From the NCBI RefSeq assembly GCF_004216565.1, contig NZ_SGWV01000010.1:544588-608587 (forward strand): a DNA stretch of 64,000 nucleotides, read 5' to 3'. This document shows, piece by piece, positions 46,580 to 54,866 of this stretch (positions are counted from its first letter, which is position 1; every line of letters starts with the position of its first letter). Origin of the DNA: Sphaerotilus mobilis (GTDB lineage: Bacteria > Pseudomonadota > Gammaproteobacteria > Burkholderiales > Burkholderiaceae_C). The position numbers and the translations under genes were made by a program. The notes below the pieces were generated by a model that saw only the letters and a program-made list of their open reading frames with translations, ran no database searches and had not been told where the DNA came from.

Positions 46580-47374
46580 ATGAGCCGCCTGCAGCAAGCG
46601 TTCCGCCGCCTCTACCAGCGTCCCGAGACAGCATCCGGCGACGCCCTGATCGACGCTCATGGCCACGTGCGGGCCGCCGTGCTGGAACTCGGCCGGCCGG
46701 CCGACTGGGAGCGGCTGGGGCAGGTCTGGCGTGGCGTGCAGACCGAGCTGGGCTTGCCGGCGCCGGGCATCGCGGCCTCGGGCACGGATGCGCTGCAGCT
46801 CTGGTTCTCGCTGGCCGAGCCGCTGTCGGTGGACAGCGCACACGCCTTCGTCGACGCGCTGCGGCGGCGCTGGCTGGTCGACCTGCCGGCGGGGCGGGTG
46901 ACGCTGTGGCCGCAGCCCGCCAGCGCCGTCGACGTCGCCCGGCACCTGCGGCCGGTGCCGGTGCTCAACGAGGCGACCGGCAACTGGTCAGCCTTTGTCG
47001 CACCGGACCTCGCGCCGCTGTTTGCCGACACGCCATGGCTGGACATCCCGCCGGGTGACGAGGCCCAGGCCGGCGTGCTGGGCGCGCTCGCCAGCATCCA
47101 GCCGGGTGTGCTGGCGACCGCGACGACCCTGTTGACGCAGGCCTTGCAAGCGGCATCGGCCCCGACGGCATCGGCAATGACGGCGCCGGCACCTGAGGCC
47201 AGCCCTGCAGGCATGTCGAGCACGGCGGGCACGGCACTCGCCGCAGCCACCGCGCACCTCGGCCACACCGCCCACACCGAACCGCGCAGCTTCCTGCTGG
47301 CGGTGATGAACGACGGCTCGGTCCCGCTGCCGCTGCGCATCGAGGCAGCACGCGCGCTGCTCGGGACCGGCTGA
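46580..47374 (+). CDS. Unknown soluble protein
   Basis: 264 residues from the ATG at 46580; the frame is open upstream but that part is unlike coding sequence. The N-terminal two thirds look globular (HVRAAVLELGRPADWERLGQVW, GTDALQLWFSLAEPLSVDSAHAFVDALRRRWL). An Ala/Thr/Ser-rich linker and a C-terminal helix (PLPLRIEAARALL) follow. I recognise no domain. It lies 157 bp downstream of the c-di-GMP gene. Confidence 0.75.
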   Translation: MSRLQQAFRRLYQRPETASGDALIDAHGHVRAAVLELGRPADWERLGQVWRGVQTELGLPAPGIAASGTDALQLWFSLAEPLSVDSAHAFVDALRRRWLVDLPAGRVTLWPQPASAVDVARHLRPVPVLNEATGNWSAFVAPDLAPLFADTPWLDIPPGDEAQAGVLGALASIQPGVLATATTLLTQALQAASAPTASAMTAPAPEASPAGMSSTAGTALAAATAHLGHTAHTEPRSFLLAVMNDGSVPLPLRIEAARALLGTG

Positions 47375-47388
47375 AGGCCGCCGGCCGC

Positions 47389-47418
47389 GACGGGGCGTGA
47401 CGGGCCGTGACGGGGCGT
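47389..47418. repeat. Three tandem 10-bp repeats (GACGGGSCGT)
   Basis: GACGGGGCGT, GACGGGCCGT and GACGGGGCGT in direct succession, in the short space between two converging genes. Probably a slippage product; no function evident. Confidence 0.7.
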
Positions 47419-47485
47419 GACTCTCTGCACCAGCCCTGGCGCAGAGTGTTCCGTGAACGGTCGTCGCCGATCGGGCGGGCCGGCC

Positions 47486-47803
47486 TCAGCGCGCGCCCAG
47501 CAGGCGCCGCAGCCAGCCGAACAGGCCACCGCCGGACGGCGTGGCAGCCGGTGCGGCGGCCGGTGCTGGCCGGGGTGCGGCGACCGGTGCGGACACCCGC
47601 GCTGGCGCCGGCCGGGCCACCGTGCTGGCGGCCCGGCGGGCGGCCTCGGACGCTGCGGCACGGGCCTGCAGCGAGTCGACCAGCTGGTCGTGGTGACGGC
47701 GCAGCACCACGTCCGTCGGGGGCAGCCCAAGGGCGCGCAGCCGCTCGGTGGTGGCGTGCCGCCGCAGCACGGAGTCGGTGGGAAGGTTGTCGAGCAGGAC
47801 CAT
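47486..47803 (-). CDS. Small unknown protein with Ala/Pro-rich linker and basic amphipathic tail
   Basis: 105 residues from an ATG preceded by GGAG. The N-terminus MVLLDNLPTDSVLRRHATTERLRALGLPPTDVVLRRHHDQLVD contains an internal near-repeat (PTDSVLRRH / PTDVVLRRH). Then come an Ala/Pro linker and the C-terminal GGGLFGWLRRLLGAR, which could bind a membrane surface. A longer in-frame extension upstream is rejected. No known domain. Confidence 0.68.
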   Translation of the reverse strand: MVLLDNLPTDSVLRRHATTERLRALGLPPTDVVLRRHHDQLVDSLQARAAASEAARRAASTVARPAPARVSAPVAAPRPAPAAAPAATPSGGGLFGWLRRLLGAR

Positions 47804-48087
47804 GGTGGCGTCTCCAGGAGATCCGTTCGGGCACGGATTCGTGTGGGTTGCCCACGGCTCGCCGCGCGGCAGGGACTGCACCGGGCAGGACCGCAGGTCC
47901 AGGCGAGAAGCAAGGCGCGGACCCAGGACCGCCGCATCAGGGTAAGACCCGGTGAGCGCCCCACAACCCGGCGGGCTGTCGGAAAGGGGCTGCGGTGTAA
48001 GCTGGCCGACCGCCTTATTCCGCCCCTGTTTCACCGCTTTCCCACCTTGAACACGCCGTCCGGCTGCGGCCGGCGCTGGAGTCCACG

Positions 48088-49218
48088 ATGCCTGCACTGC
48101 GCCCCGATGTCGATCCCGATGGCCTGCTCGAATATTCGGTCGTCTACACCGACCGGGCGCTCAACCACATGTCGGCCCGCTTCCAGAAGGTGCTGACCGA
48201 CATCACCGCGACGCTCAAGGAGGTCTATGCGGCCCGCGCTGTCGCCATCGTGCCGGGCAGCGGCACCTTCGGGATGGAAGCGGTCGCGCGCCAGTTCGCC
48301 ACCGGCCAGCATGTGCTGGTGATCCGCAACGGCTGGTTCAGCTACCGCTGGACCCAGATCCTGGACATGGGCGCGATCCCGAAGTCGTCGACGGTGCTGA
48401 AGGCCCGCCGCACCGGTGACGGCGGCCCGAAGGCGCCGTTCGCGCCGGCCCCGATCGATGAGGTGGTCGCGCGCATCGCGGCCGAACGTCCGGCGGTCGT
48501 GTTCGCGCCGCACGTCGAGACCTCCGCCGGGATGATCCTGCCCGACGACTACCTGCGCGCCGTGGCCGACGCCACGCATGCGGTTGGCGGCCTGTTCGTG
48601 CTGGACTGCATCGCCTCGGGCACGGTCTGGGTCGACATGGCGGCCACGGGCGTCGACGTGCTGGTCAGCGCGCCACAAAAGGGCTGGAGCGGCCCGCCGT
48701 GCTGCGGTCTGGTGATGCTCAGCGAGCGCGCCCGCGCCGCCATCGAGACGACCACCAGCACCAGCTTCGCCTGCGACCTGCGCAAGTGGCTGGCCATCGC
48801 CGAGACCTATGAAGGCGGCGGCATCGCCTACCACGCCACCATGCCGACCGACGCGCTGGCGACGCTGCGCGACGTCATGGTCGAGACCCGCGCGATCGGC
48901 TTCGCGCAGCTCAAGGACGCGCAGATCGAGCTGGGCCGCCAGGCCCGCGCGCTGCTGGCGTCCAAGGGCTTCCCGAGCGTCGCCGCCGATGGTTACGGCG
49001 CGCCCGGCGTGATCGTCAGCTACACCGACGACGCGCAGATCCAGAGCGGTGCCAAGCTCAAGGCCCAGGGCCTGCAGATCGCCGCCGGCGTGCCGCTGCA
49101 GTGCGACGAAGGCACCGACTTCCGCACCTTCCGCATCGGCCTGTTCGGCCTGGACAAGCTGGGCAACGTGGCCCGCACCGTCGAGCATCTGGACCGGGCG
49201 CTGAGCCACATCGTCTGA
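48088..49218 (+). CDS. Class V PLP-dependent aminotransferase (alanine-glyoxylate/serine-pyruvate type)
   Basis: 376 residues. Fold-type I class V features: VPGSGTFGMEAVARQF near residue 56, the cofactor-binding Asp in LFVLDCIASG near 172 and the PLP lysine about 198 (SAPQKGWSGP). FRTFRIGLFGLDKLGN near the end carries the carboxylate-binding Arg. Relatives transaminate serine, alanine or ureidoglycine with glyoxylate or pyruvate. No neighbours specify the substrate. Confidence 0.9.
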   Translation: MPALRPDVDPDGLLEYSVVYTDRALNHMSARFQKVLTDITATLKEVYAARAVAIVPGSGTFGMEAVARQFATGQHVLVIRNGWFSYRWTQILDMGAIPKSSTVLKARRTGDGGPKAPFAPAPIDEVVARIAAERPAVVFAPHVETSAGMILPDDYLRAVADATHAVGGLFVLDCIASGTVWVDMAATGVDVLVSAPQKGWSGPPCCGLVMLSERARAAIETTTSTSFACDLRKWLAIAETYEGGGIAYHATMPTDALATLRDVMVETRAIGFAQLKDAQIELGRQARALLASKGFPSVAADGYGAPGVIVSYTDDAQIQSGAKLKAQGLQIAAGVPLQCDEGTDFRTFRIGLFGLDKLGNVARTVEHLDRALSHIV

Positions 49219-49262
49219 GCTTGGCCTGAGCTCGATCAGGTCGGACCGCCCGGCCCGTCTTG

Positions 49263-49293
49263 CCATACCCAAGCGGTGTGACAGACTGGCCAG
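49263..49293 (+). promoter_or_regulatory. Duplicated upstream element, crp1 copy
   Basis: The 31 bases before the crp1 ATG (CCATACCC ... GACTGGCCAG) match 51119-51146 upstream of crp2, apart from a 3-bp gap and a few substitutions. CATACY may be a -10 element. TGTGA at 49277-49281 is a Crp half-site. Confidence 0.6.
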
Positions 49294-50019
49294 ATGCCCG
49301 AACCCGACGCCCCCGCACTGAGCGGCCTGCGCGCCGTCCACCTGCTCAAGGACCTGCCCGAGCCGGTGCTCGCCGAGGTCGCCGCCGCCTGCCGTTTCCG
49401 CCTCTACCGCGCCCGCCAGGGCGTGATCTCGCGCGACGACCTCGACCGCGACTGCTACTTCATCGTCTCCGGCCGGGTCCGTGTGGTGGCCTTGTCGCCG
49501 AGCGGTCGCGAGGTCAGCTTCCGCGACTCGGGCGCCGGCGAAACCATCGGCGAGATGGCTGCGATCGACGGTGCGCCGCGTTCGGCCACCGTCGTCGCGC
49601 TGCAGGACACCCTGCTGGCGCGCCTGAGCCCAGATGACCTGCGCCGGCTGCTGCAACGCCATTGGGTCATCACCGAGCGCATGCTCGGCCACCTCGCCAG
49701 CATTGCCCGCCGGCTGACCGACCGGGTCTACGAACTCAGCACGCTCAATGTGCAGCAGCGCCTGTGTGCCGAGCTGCTGCGGCTGGCGCTGGCCGATGCG
49801 GCGGTGCACGACCGCAGCGCCGACAACCGCATCGTGCTGCGCCCGGCGCCCAGTCACAGCGAGCTGGCCGGACGCATCAGCAGCTACCGCGAGCAGGTCA
49901 CGCGCGAGCTGGCCGAGCTGGGTCGCGCCGGCCTGGTCGGGCGCGAGGACGGCGCGCTGGTGATCGAGGACCTGTCGCGTCTGGCCGAGCGCATTGAAGC
50001 GGTGCGCACCTCGACCTGA
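49294..50019 (+). CDS. Crp/Fnr-family regulator, copy 1
   Basis: 241 residues. A cNMP-binding barrel (about 25-125) with the phosphate-binding cassette intact, IGEMAAIDGAPRSATVV, keeping the Glu and Arg-Ser that hold the cyclic phosphate in CRP. A long dimer helix and a Crp-type HTH follow (SELAGRISSYREQVTRELAELGRAGLV, about 190-216). There are no Fnr-type cysteines. It is the first gene of a duplicated crp-btad pair and shares more than half its residues with the gene at 51164. cAMP is the likely ligand, given the adenylate cyclase at 58531. Confidence 0.93.
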   Translation: MPEPDAPALSGLRAVHLLKDLPEPVLAEVAAACRFRLYRARQGVISRDDLDRDCYFIVSGRVRVVALSPSGREVSFRDSGAGETIGEMAAIDGAPRSATVVALQDTLLARLSPDDLRRLLQRHWVITERMLGHLASIARRLTDRVYELSTLNVQQRLCAELLRLALADAAVHDRSADNRIVLRPAPSHSELAGRISSYREQVTRELAELGRAGLVGREDGALVIEDLSRLAERIEAVRTST

Positions 50020-50059
50020 GCCTCGACCGCGTCCCCGGCGCCGAAACAATTTGCAGCAT

Positions 50060-50089
50060 GTGGGCGGTGCGCCAGCGCACTGCGCCCAC
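50060..50089. repeat. 30-bp near-perfect palindrome between crp1 and btad1
   Basis: GTGGGCG-GTGCGC pairs with GCGCAC-(TG)-CGCCCAC around a CA centre; only the TG dinucleotide is unpaired. It is either an operator or the crp1 terminator (no T tract). It lies just ahead of the conserved element at 50097. Confidence 0.7.
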
Positions 50090-50096
50090 GGGGGGT

Positions 50097-50110
50097 GACT
50101 TCCTAGACTG
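50097..50110 (+). promoter_or_regulatory. Conserved element upstream of btad1
   Basis: GACTTCCTAGACTG recurs with one base deleted at 51977-51989 upstream of btad2, 70 bp before this start and 54 bp before that one. The surroundings do not align, so the element itself seems selected; TAGACT could be a -10 box. Confidence 0.55.
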
Positions 50111-50179
50111 GCTCATCGACGTCGCGCCGCACGGACCGCCCGTGCGGGACCGGCGTCGACGCTCTTGGGAGTCAACACG

Positions 50180-51097
50180 ATGGAACTCGATGTCTTGAGC
50201 CGACCGGCCGCCATGGCCGGTCCAACCCTGGTGCTGCCCTTCGATCGCCCGATCGCACCCGCACCGCTGCCGGTGTCGAGCCGCCCGGCGGCGCTTGCCG
50301 AACCGATGCTGACGGTGCACATGCTCGACGGCCTGCAGCTGAGCCTGGGCGGGCAGCGCATCCAGGACCTGCCGCATGGCAAGGCGCGCGCGCTGCTGCG
50401 CGTGCTGCTGCTGCAGCGTCGCCGGCCGATGTCACGGCTGCGCCTGTGCAGCCTGTTGTGGCCGGAGGCCGATCCGGCCGGCGCGCGCAACAGCCTGCAC
50501 GTCACCTTGCACCGGCTGCGCCGCGCGATCGGCGACAGCGGCCTGATCCGCCACGGCGACGAGGGCTACCAGCTCGTCGCGCCGGGCGAGGTCTGGCTCG
50601 ATGCCGAGCAGTTCGTGCTGCACGCCGAGGTCGGCGCGCTGGAGGACCTGCGCGGCAACCTGGATGAAGCGATCACCGAGTACGAATCGGCCATCGCGCT
50701 CTACCGCAGCGACCTGCTCGACGACGGCGAACACGAACCCGCGCTGGCCTGCGACGACCAGGCCCTGCGTGACCGCTTCAACCAGGCGCTGGAACGGCTG
50801 GCCCGGCTGCGCGAATCGCGCGAGGACCTGCACGGCTGCCTGCGCGTGTCACTGCGTCACCTGGGCATCGACCCGTGCAACGAACAGGCCCACCGCCGCC
50901 TGATGCGCTGCTACGCGCGGCTCGGTCAGGTCCAGCTGGCCGAACGCCAGTTCCGCACCTGTGTCGACACGCTGCGCCGCCAGCTCGGCGTGACGCCGCA
51001 GGCGGAGACGATCGAGTTGCATCGGCGCCTTCTTGTTGACAGGCACCAGCCATCGGCCAGCTGGTTCGCCAGCCGCTCCGCTCCTTCAGGCGGATGA
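50180..51097 (+). CDS. BTAD-domain (SARP-like) transcriptional regulator, copy 1
   Basis: 305 residues from an ATG with GGGAG upstream. An OmpR-like winged helix (about 43-125: LSLGGQRIQDLPHGKARALLRVLLL, SRLRLCSLLWPEADPAGARNSLHVTLHRLRRA) is followed by a bacterial transcriptional activator domain of TPR-like helices (about 135-285, ending CVDTLRRQLGVTPQAETIELHRRLL). This is the DNA-binding plus BTAD core of SARP regulators, without an NB-ARC ATPase. It is paralogous to the gene at 52043. The likely targets are the importer and enzyme genes downstream. Confidence 0.9.
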   Translation: MELDVLSRPAAMAGPTLVLPFDRPIAPAPLPVSSRPAALAEPMLTVHMLDGLQLSLGGQRIQDLPHGKARALLRVLLLQRRRPMSRLRLCSLLWPEADPAGARNSLHVTLHRLRRAIGDSGLIRHGDEGYQLVAPGEVWLDAEQFVLHAEVGALEDLRGNLDEAITEYESAIALYRSDLLDDGEHEPALACDDQALRDRFNQALERLARLRESREDLHGCLRVSLRHLGIDPCNEQAHRRLMRCYARLGQVQLAERQFRTCVDTLRRQLGVTPQAETIELHRRLLVDRHQPSASWFASRSAPSGG

Positions 51098-51118
51098 TGC
51101 AGTAACCCAACCGAGATC

Positions 51119-51146
51119 CCATACTCCGTGTGTCCGGACTGCCCGG
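51119..51146 (+). promoter_or_regulatory. Duplicated upstream element, crp2 copy
   Basis: CCATACTCC ... GACTGCCCGG aligns with 49263-49293. The ATG that follows, equivalent to the crp1 start, opens a frame of only a few codons; translation has moved to a GTG 17 bp further on. Confidence 0.6.
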
Positions 51147-51163
51147 ATGCAAGGAGCAAGACC

Positions 51164-51949
51164 GTGACACTGCTTCGCTCGACCGACGCACGTGCGCTGA
51201 GCGGCCTGCGTCAGGTGCACCTGCTGCGCGATCTTCCCGACGAAATCGTCTCGGAAGTCGGACAGATCTGCCAGTTCAAGCTGTTTCGTTCCCGTCAGAT
51301 CGTGATGTCGCGGGACGAAAGAGATCGGGACTGCTACTTGATCCTGTCCGGCAAGGTGCGGGTGGTCGCGCTGTCGCCCAGCGGCAAAGAAGTCAGCTTC
51401 CGCGACGCTGGTCCTGGCGAACTGATCGGCGAGATGTCAGCGATCGACCGGCTGCCACGCTCGGCCACGGTCGTGGCCGTCCAGGATGCCCTGTTGGCGC
51501 GGATGAGCCCAGATGACCTCCTGGCGCTGCTCAGGCGCCATTGGGATGTCAACGAACGCATGCTGAGGCATCTGGCTGGCGCTGCGCGCGGTCTGACCGA
51601 GCGGGTCTACGAGTTGAGCGCCCTGAACGTGTCCCAGCGTTTGTGCGCCGAACTGCTCCGACTGAGCCACGCCAGCGCGGCATCGCCAAAAGCGCAACGG
51701 TGCCTGCTGGATCCCACGCCCAGCCACAGCGAACTGGCAGGCCGCATCAGCTGTACGCGAGAGCAGGTCACACGAGAGCTTGGTGACTTGCGCCGCGCCC
51801 GGGTGATCGAGTGCTCGACGCGGGGACGGGTCGTGGTCGACCTCTTGCGGCTGGCCGATCGCGTGGATGTGCCCACCAGCTCGCCGACGGCCCCGTGCGA
51901 AGCGACCAAGCGCTCGGTTGCCCCCAGAACTTCCGTCGAAAGCATGTGA
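51164..51949 (+). CDS. Crp/Fnr-family regulator, copy 2
   Basis: 261 residues. The GTG at 51164 is chosen because AAGGAG lies 7 nt upstream; an in-frame GTG at 51128 has no such site and would add residues lacking similarity. The cassette IGEMSAIDRLPRSATVV and the HTH SELAGRISCTREQVTRELGDLRRARVI match copy 1 closely. The C-terminal about 25 residues are extra. It is 66 bp downstream of btad1, the second unit of the duplication. Confidence 0.92.
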   Translation: MTLLRSTDARALSGLRQVHLLRDLPDEIVSEVGQICQFKLFRSRQIVMSRDERDRDCYLILSGKVRVVALSPSGKEVSFRDAGPGELIGEMSAIDRLPRSATVVAVQDALLARMSPDDLLALLRRHWDVNERMLRHLAGAARGLTERVYELSALNVSQRLCAELLRLSHASAASPKAQRCLLDPTPSHSELAGRISCTREQVTRELGDLRRARVIECSTRGRVVVDLLRLADRVDVPTSSPTAPCEATKRSVAPRTSVESM

Positions 51950-51976
51950 GCGAGATCACCGGCGAGGTTGCCTGCC

Positions 51977-51989
51977 GACTTCTAGACTG
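51977..51989 (+). promoter_or_regulatory. Conserved element upstream of btad2
   Basis: GACTTCTAGACTG, the partner of 50097-50110. Confidence 0.55.
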
Positions 51990-52042
51990 AGTCGCGATTT
52001 CTCCGATTTCTCAATCACGGCGACCCTCAGCCCGGAGGCAGC

Positions 52043-52990
52043 ATGCTGAACGACGAACACACGACATCCCGGAACACAGCCATGGCGAGCGTCAACCGCG
52101 CCAGCGCTGCGCCGGCCGACATCCTGCTCGACATGCCAGCGTGCCTGCGCACCAGCCTACCCAGGTCGAACGGCCCGTTGTTGTCGATGAAGGTCATCGG
52201 CGGTTTCGAACTGTGGCTGGACGACATGCGTGTGGAGAACCTGCCGCGCGGCAAGACCCGTTCACTGCTCAAGCTGCTGCTGTTGCGGCGGCATGGTCCC
52301 CTGTCACGGACGCGGCTTTGCAACCTCTACTGGCCTGAAGCCGACGCTGGAAGCGCCCGCAACAGCTTGCACGTGACGCTGCACCGTGTGCGCCGGGCGC
52401 TCGATCCGGCGGGGGTGATCGTGCATCAGGATGAGGGCTACCAGTTCCTGCCGAACGGGCCGGTGTGGATCGACAGCGAACAGTTCCTGCAGCGCTCCGA
52501 CATGGGCGCGCTTCTGGATGCCCGTGGCAAGCATGTCGAGGCGATCGCCCACTACGAGGCGTCTTTGGTGCTGCACGGTCTGGACCAGATCGACGAAGAC
52601 AGCCAGGACGCGGCACTGTCAGGTCTGGCGCAACAGCTGCGCGACCGCCACAACCAGGTTCTGCAGCGACTGGCCGAGCTGCATGAAGCTGCAGGCGATC
52701 TCCATGCCTGCTTGCGGACGGCGTTGCGCCACCTGAGCCTGGATGCCTGCAACGAGGCCGCCCATGGTCGCTTGATGCGCTGCTATGCAGCGTTGGGACA
52801 ACCCCAGCTCGCCGAGCGCCAGTACCGCACCTGCGTGCGGGTTCTGCGAGAGACGCTCGGCGTCGCACCGCAAGAGGTCACGACGCGCCTGTACCGCTTG
52901 CTGACCTCGCGGGAGGTTTCGGCGGCAGATATCCATGCGAACGGCGCAACGGCCCGACCGGCTTGGCACGCGCTGCATCCCTCGCCGTAG
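52043..52990 (+). CDS. BTAD-domain (SARP-like) transcriptional regulator, copy 2
   Basis: 315 residues with the same layout as copy 1: winged helix (LPRGKTRSLLKLLLLRRHG, RNSLHVTLHRVRRAL) and BTAD (LMRCYAALGQPQLAERQYRTCV, RETLGVAPQEVTTRLYRLL). Conservation with copy 1 is strongest in these blocks, while the first 45 residues differ. It is the last regulator before the importer genes, 90 bp upstream of the binding protein, and the best candidate for their activator. Confidence 0.9.
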   Translation: MLNDEHTTSRNTAMASVNRASAAPADILLDMPACLRTSLPRSNGPLLSMKVIGGFELWLDDMRVENLPRGKTRSLLKLLLLRRHGPLSRTRLCNLYWPEADAGSARNSLHVTLHRVRRALDPAGVIVHQDEGYQFLPNGPVWIDSEQFLQRSDMGALLDARGKHVEAIAHYEASLVLHGLDQIDEDSQDAALSGLAQQLRDRHNQVLQRLAELHEAAGDLHACLRTALRHLSLDACNEAAHGRLMRCYAALGQPQLAERQYRTCVRVLRETLGVAPQEVTTRLYRLLTSREVSAADIHANGATARPAWHALHPSP

Positions 52991-53080
52991 GCGGAGAACG
53001 GCCCGTTCCCTGGTGTACAGGCTCGGGGCTGTCGAACAGAATCAAGAAGCCGATCTACCTGAACCATGCAAGGATCCACG

Positions 53081-54862
53081 ATGAGAGAAGCGGACATCAG
53101 GGCAGCGATCCAAGCGGTTCGATCTGGCGCCTTGTCACGGCGCGCCTTCATCGCGCGCTTGACGGCAGTCGGGCTGCCGGGGCCCATGGCGGCGGCCTTG
53201 CTGCCGATGTCCGACGCTGCCGGCGCGCAAACCGGCAAGCCCTTCTACGAACCGGTTCGGCGCGGCGGGGGCGGGGCGCTCCGGATGTTGTTCTGGCAAG
53301 GACCGACGCTCCTGAATCCTCACTTCGCCAGTGGCAGCAAGGACCAGGCGGCCTGCAGGCTGTTCTACGAGCCGCTGGTCGACTGGGACAGGGACGGCAA
53401 CCTCTACCCCATGCTGGCTCAGGAGGTGCCCTCGCTCGCGAACGGGGGGCTCGCTCGGGACGGGCGTTCCGTGACCTGGAAACTCAAGCCCGACGTCACC
53501 TGGCACGACGGCAAGCCCTTCACGGCCGACGATGTCGTCGCGACATGGGAGTACGCACGAGACCCGGCCACCGCCGCCATCACGCACGGGTCATTCCGCT
53601 CGATCCAGGTCCGCAAGGTCGATGCCCTGACCGTGCGCCACGAATTTGATCGCCCGACGCCCTTCTGGGTTGACGCCGCCTTGCATTGCGTGCTGCCGCG
53701 ACACCTCTTCGCAGCCTTCCGAGGAGCGACGTCGCGCGATGCCCCCGCCAACTCGCGACCGGTCGGGACGGGCCCCTACCGTTTCGTCGACATGGTTCCG
53801 GGCGACCTGGTTCGAGGCGAGCTCAACCCGACGTACCACCAACCGCTCAAGCCGCATTTCGACACGGTCACGATCAAGGGCGGCGGCGATGCCCTGTCCG
53901 CGGCCCGCGCGGTGCTGCAGACCGGCGAGTACGACTTCGCCTGGAATCTCCAGATCGAGGATGAGATCCTGCGACGGCTGGAAGAAGGCGGCCGCGGCAC
54001 GTTGGACTTCGCGCATGGGGGCCATGTCGAGTTCCTGATGCTCAACCACGCGGACCCCTGGAGCGAGGTCGATGGCGAGCGGGCTTCTCCGGCCAGTCGC
54101 CACCCGGTGCTGCTGGACCCGGCGGTGCGAGAAGCGCTGGCTTTGCTGGTCGATCGCGACAGCATCCAGCGATTCCTGTATGGACGAGGAGGCGTCGGCA
54201 CCGCCAACTTCCTGGTCAATCCGGCGCGCTACACCTCCACGCGCAAAGGGCTCGGACACGATCCGGCACGGGCCGAGGCACTGCTGGAAGCCGCGGGCTG
54301 GAAACGCGGGCCGGACGGGGTGCGTCAGCGTGATGGGAAGCGGCTGAAATTCTTGTTCCAGACCTCCGTCAACGCGACCCGCCAGAAGGTTCAGGGCCTT
54401 TTGCGACAGGCCGCACAGCGGGTTGGAATCGAACTGGAACTGAAGTCGACGACGGCCTCGGTGTTCTTCTCCTCCGATCCCGGCAGCCAAGACACAGCGA
54501 CCAAGTTCCTGGCCGATCTCCAGATGTACCAGCAGGGCCGCAACGGGCCAGATCCGGGGCGATTCATGGAGATGTTCTGTTCCTGGCAGATCGCATCGCG
54601 AGAGAACAAGTGGGAGGGTCGCAACGTGATCCGTTGGCGACATGAGCGCTATGACCGCACCTTCCGCGCGGCTGAGGTCGAGGTCGATCCTGTGCGGCGC
54701 GCCGCGCTGCTCATCGAGCTCAACGACCTGGTCTGCGAGGACGGCGCGATCGTTCCCATCGTCTACCGACCGGCCATCTCCGCACTGACCCGCCGGCTGC
54801 GTGCGCCCATCAGCGGATGGACCGTCGAGACGGCCCAGATCGCCGACTGGTTCAAGGCTTGA
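53081..54862 (+). CDS. Peptide-type ABC transporter substrate-binding protein (SBP family 5)
   Basis: 593 residues, long for the DppA/OppA family (about 530). The N-terminus SRRAFIARLTAVGL followed by a weakly hydrophobic stretch is a Tat-type signal. The body has the SBP_bac_5 signature (VTWKLKPDVTWHDGKPFTADDVVATWEYARDP) and RPVGTGPYRF. AAGGAT precedes the chosen ATG, an in-frame ATG 15 bp earlier being less likely. Ligands of the family include di- and oligopeptides, nickel, opines and glycosides; the ligand here is unknown. Confidence 0.92.
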   Translation: MREADIRAAIQAVRSGALSRRAFIARLTAVGLPGPMAAALLPMSDAAGAQTGKPFYEPVRRGGGGALRMLFWQGPTLLNPHFASGSKDQAACRLFYEPLVDWDRDGNLYPMLAQEVPSLANGGLARDGRSVTWKLKPDVTWHDGKPFTADDVVATWEYARDPATAAITHGSFRSIQVRKVDALTVRHEFDRPTPFWVDAALHCVLPRHLFAAFRGATSRDAPANSRPVGTGPYRFVDMVPGDLVRGELNPTYHQPLKPHFDTVTIKGGGDALSAARAVLQTGEYDFAWNLQIEDEILRRLEEGGRGTLDFAHGGHVEFLMLNHADPWSEVDGERASPASRHPVLLDPAVREALALLVDRDSIQRFLYGRGGVGTANFLVNPARYTSTRKGLGHDPARAEALLEAAGWKRGPDGVRQRDGKRLKFLFQTSVNATRQKVQGLLRQAAQRVGIELELKSTTASVFFSSDPGSQDTATKFLADLQMYQQGRNGPDPGRFMEMFCSWQIASRENKWEGRNVIRWRHERYDRTFRAAEVEVDPVRRAALLIELNDLVCEDGAIVPIVYRPAISALTRRLRAPISGWTVETAQIADWFKA

Positions 54863-54866
54863 GCCC

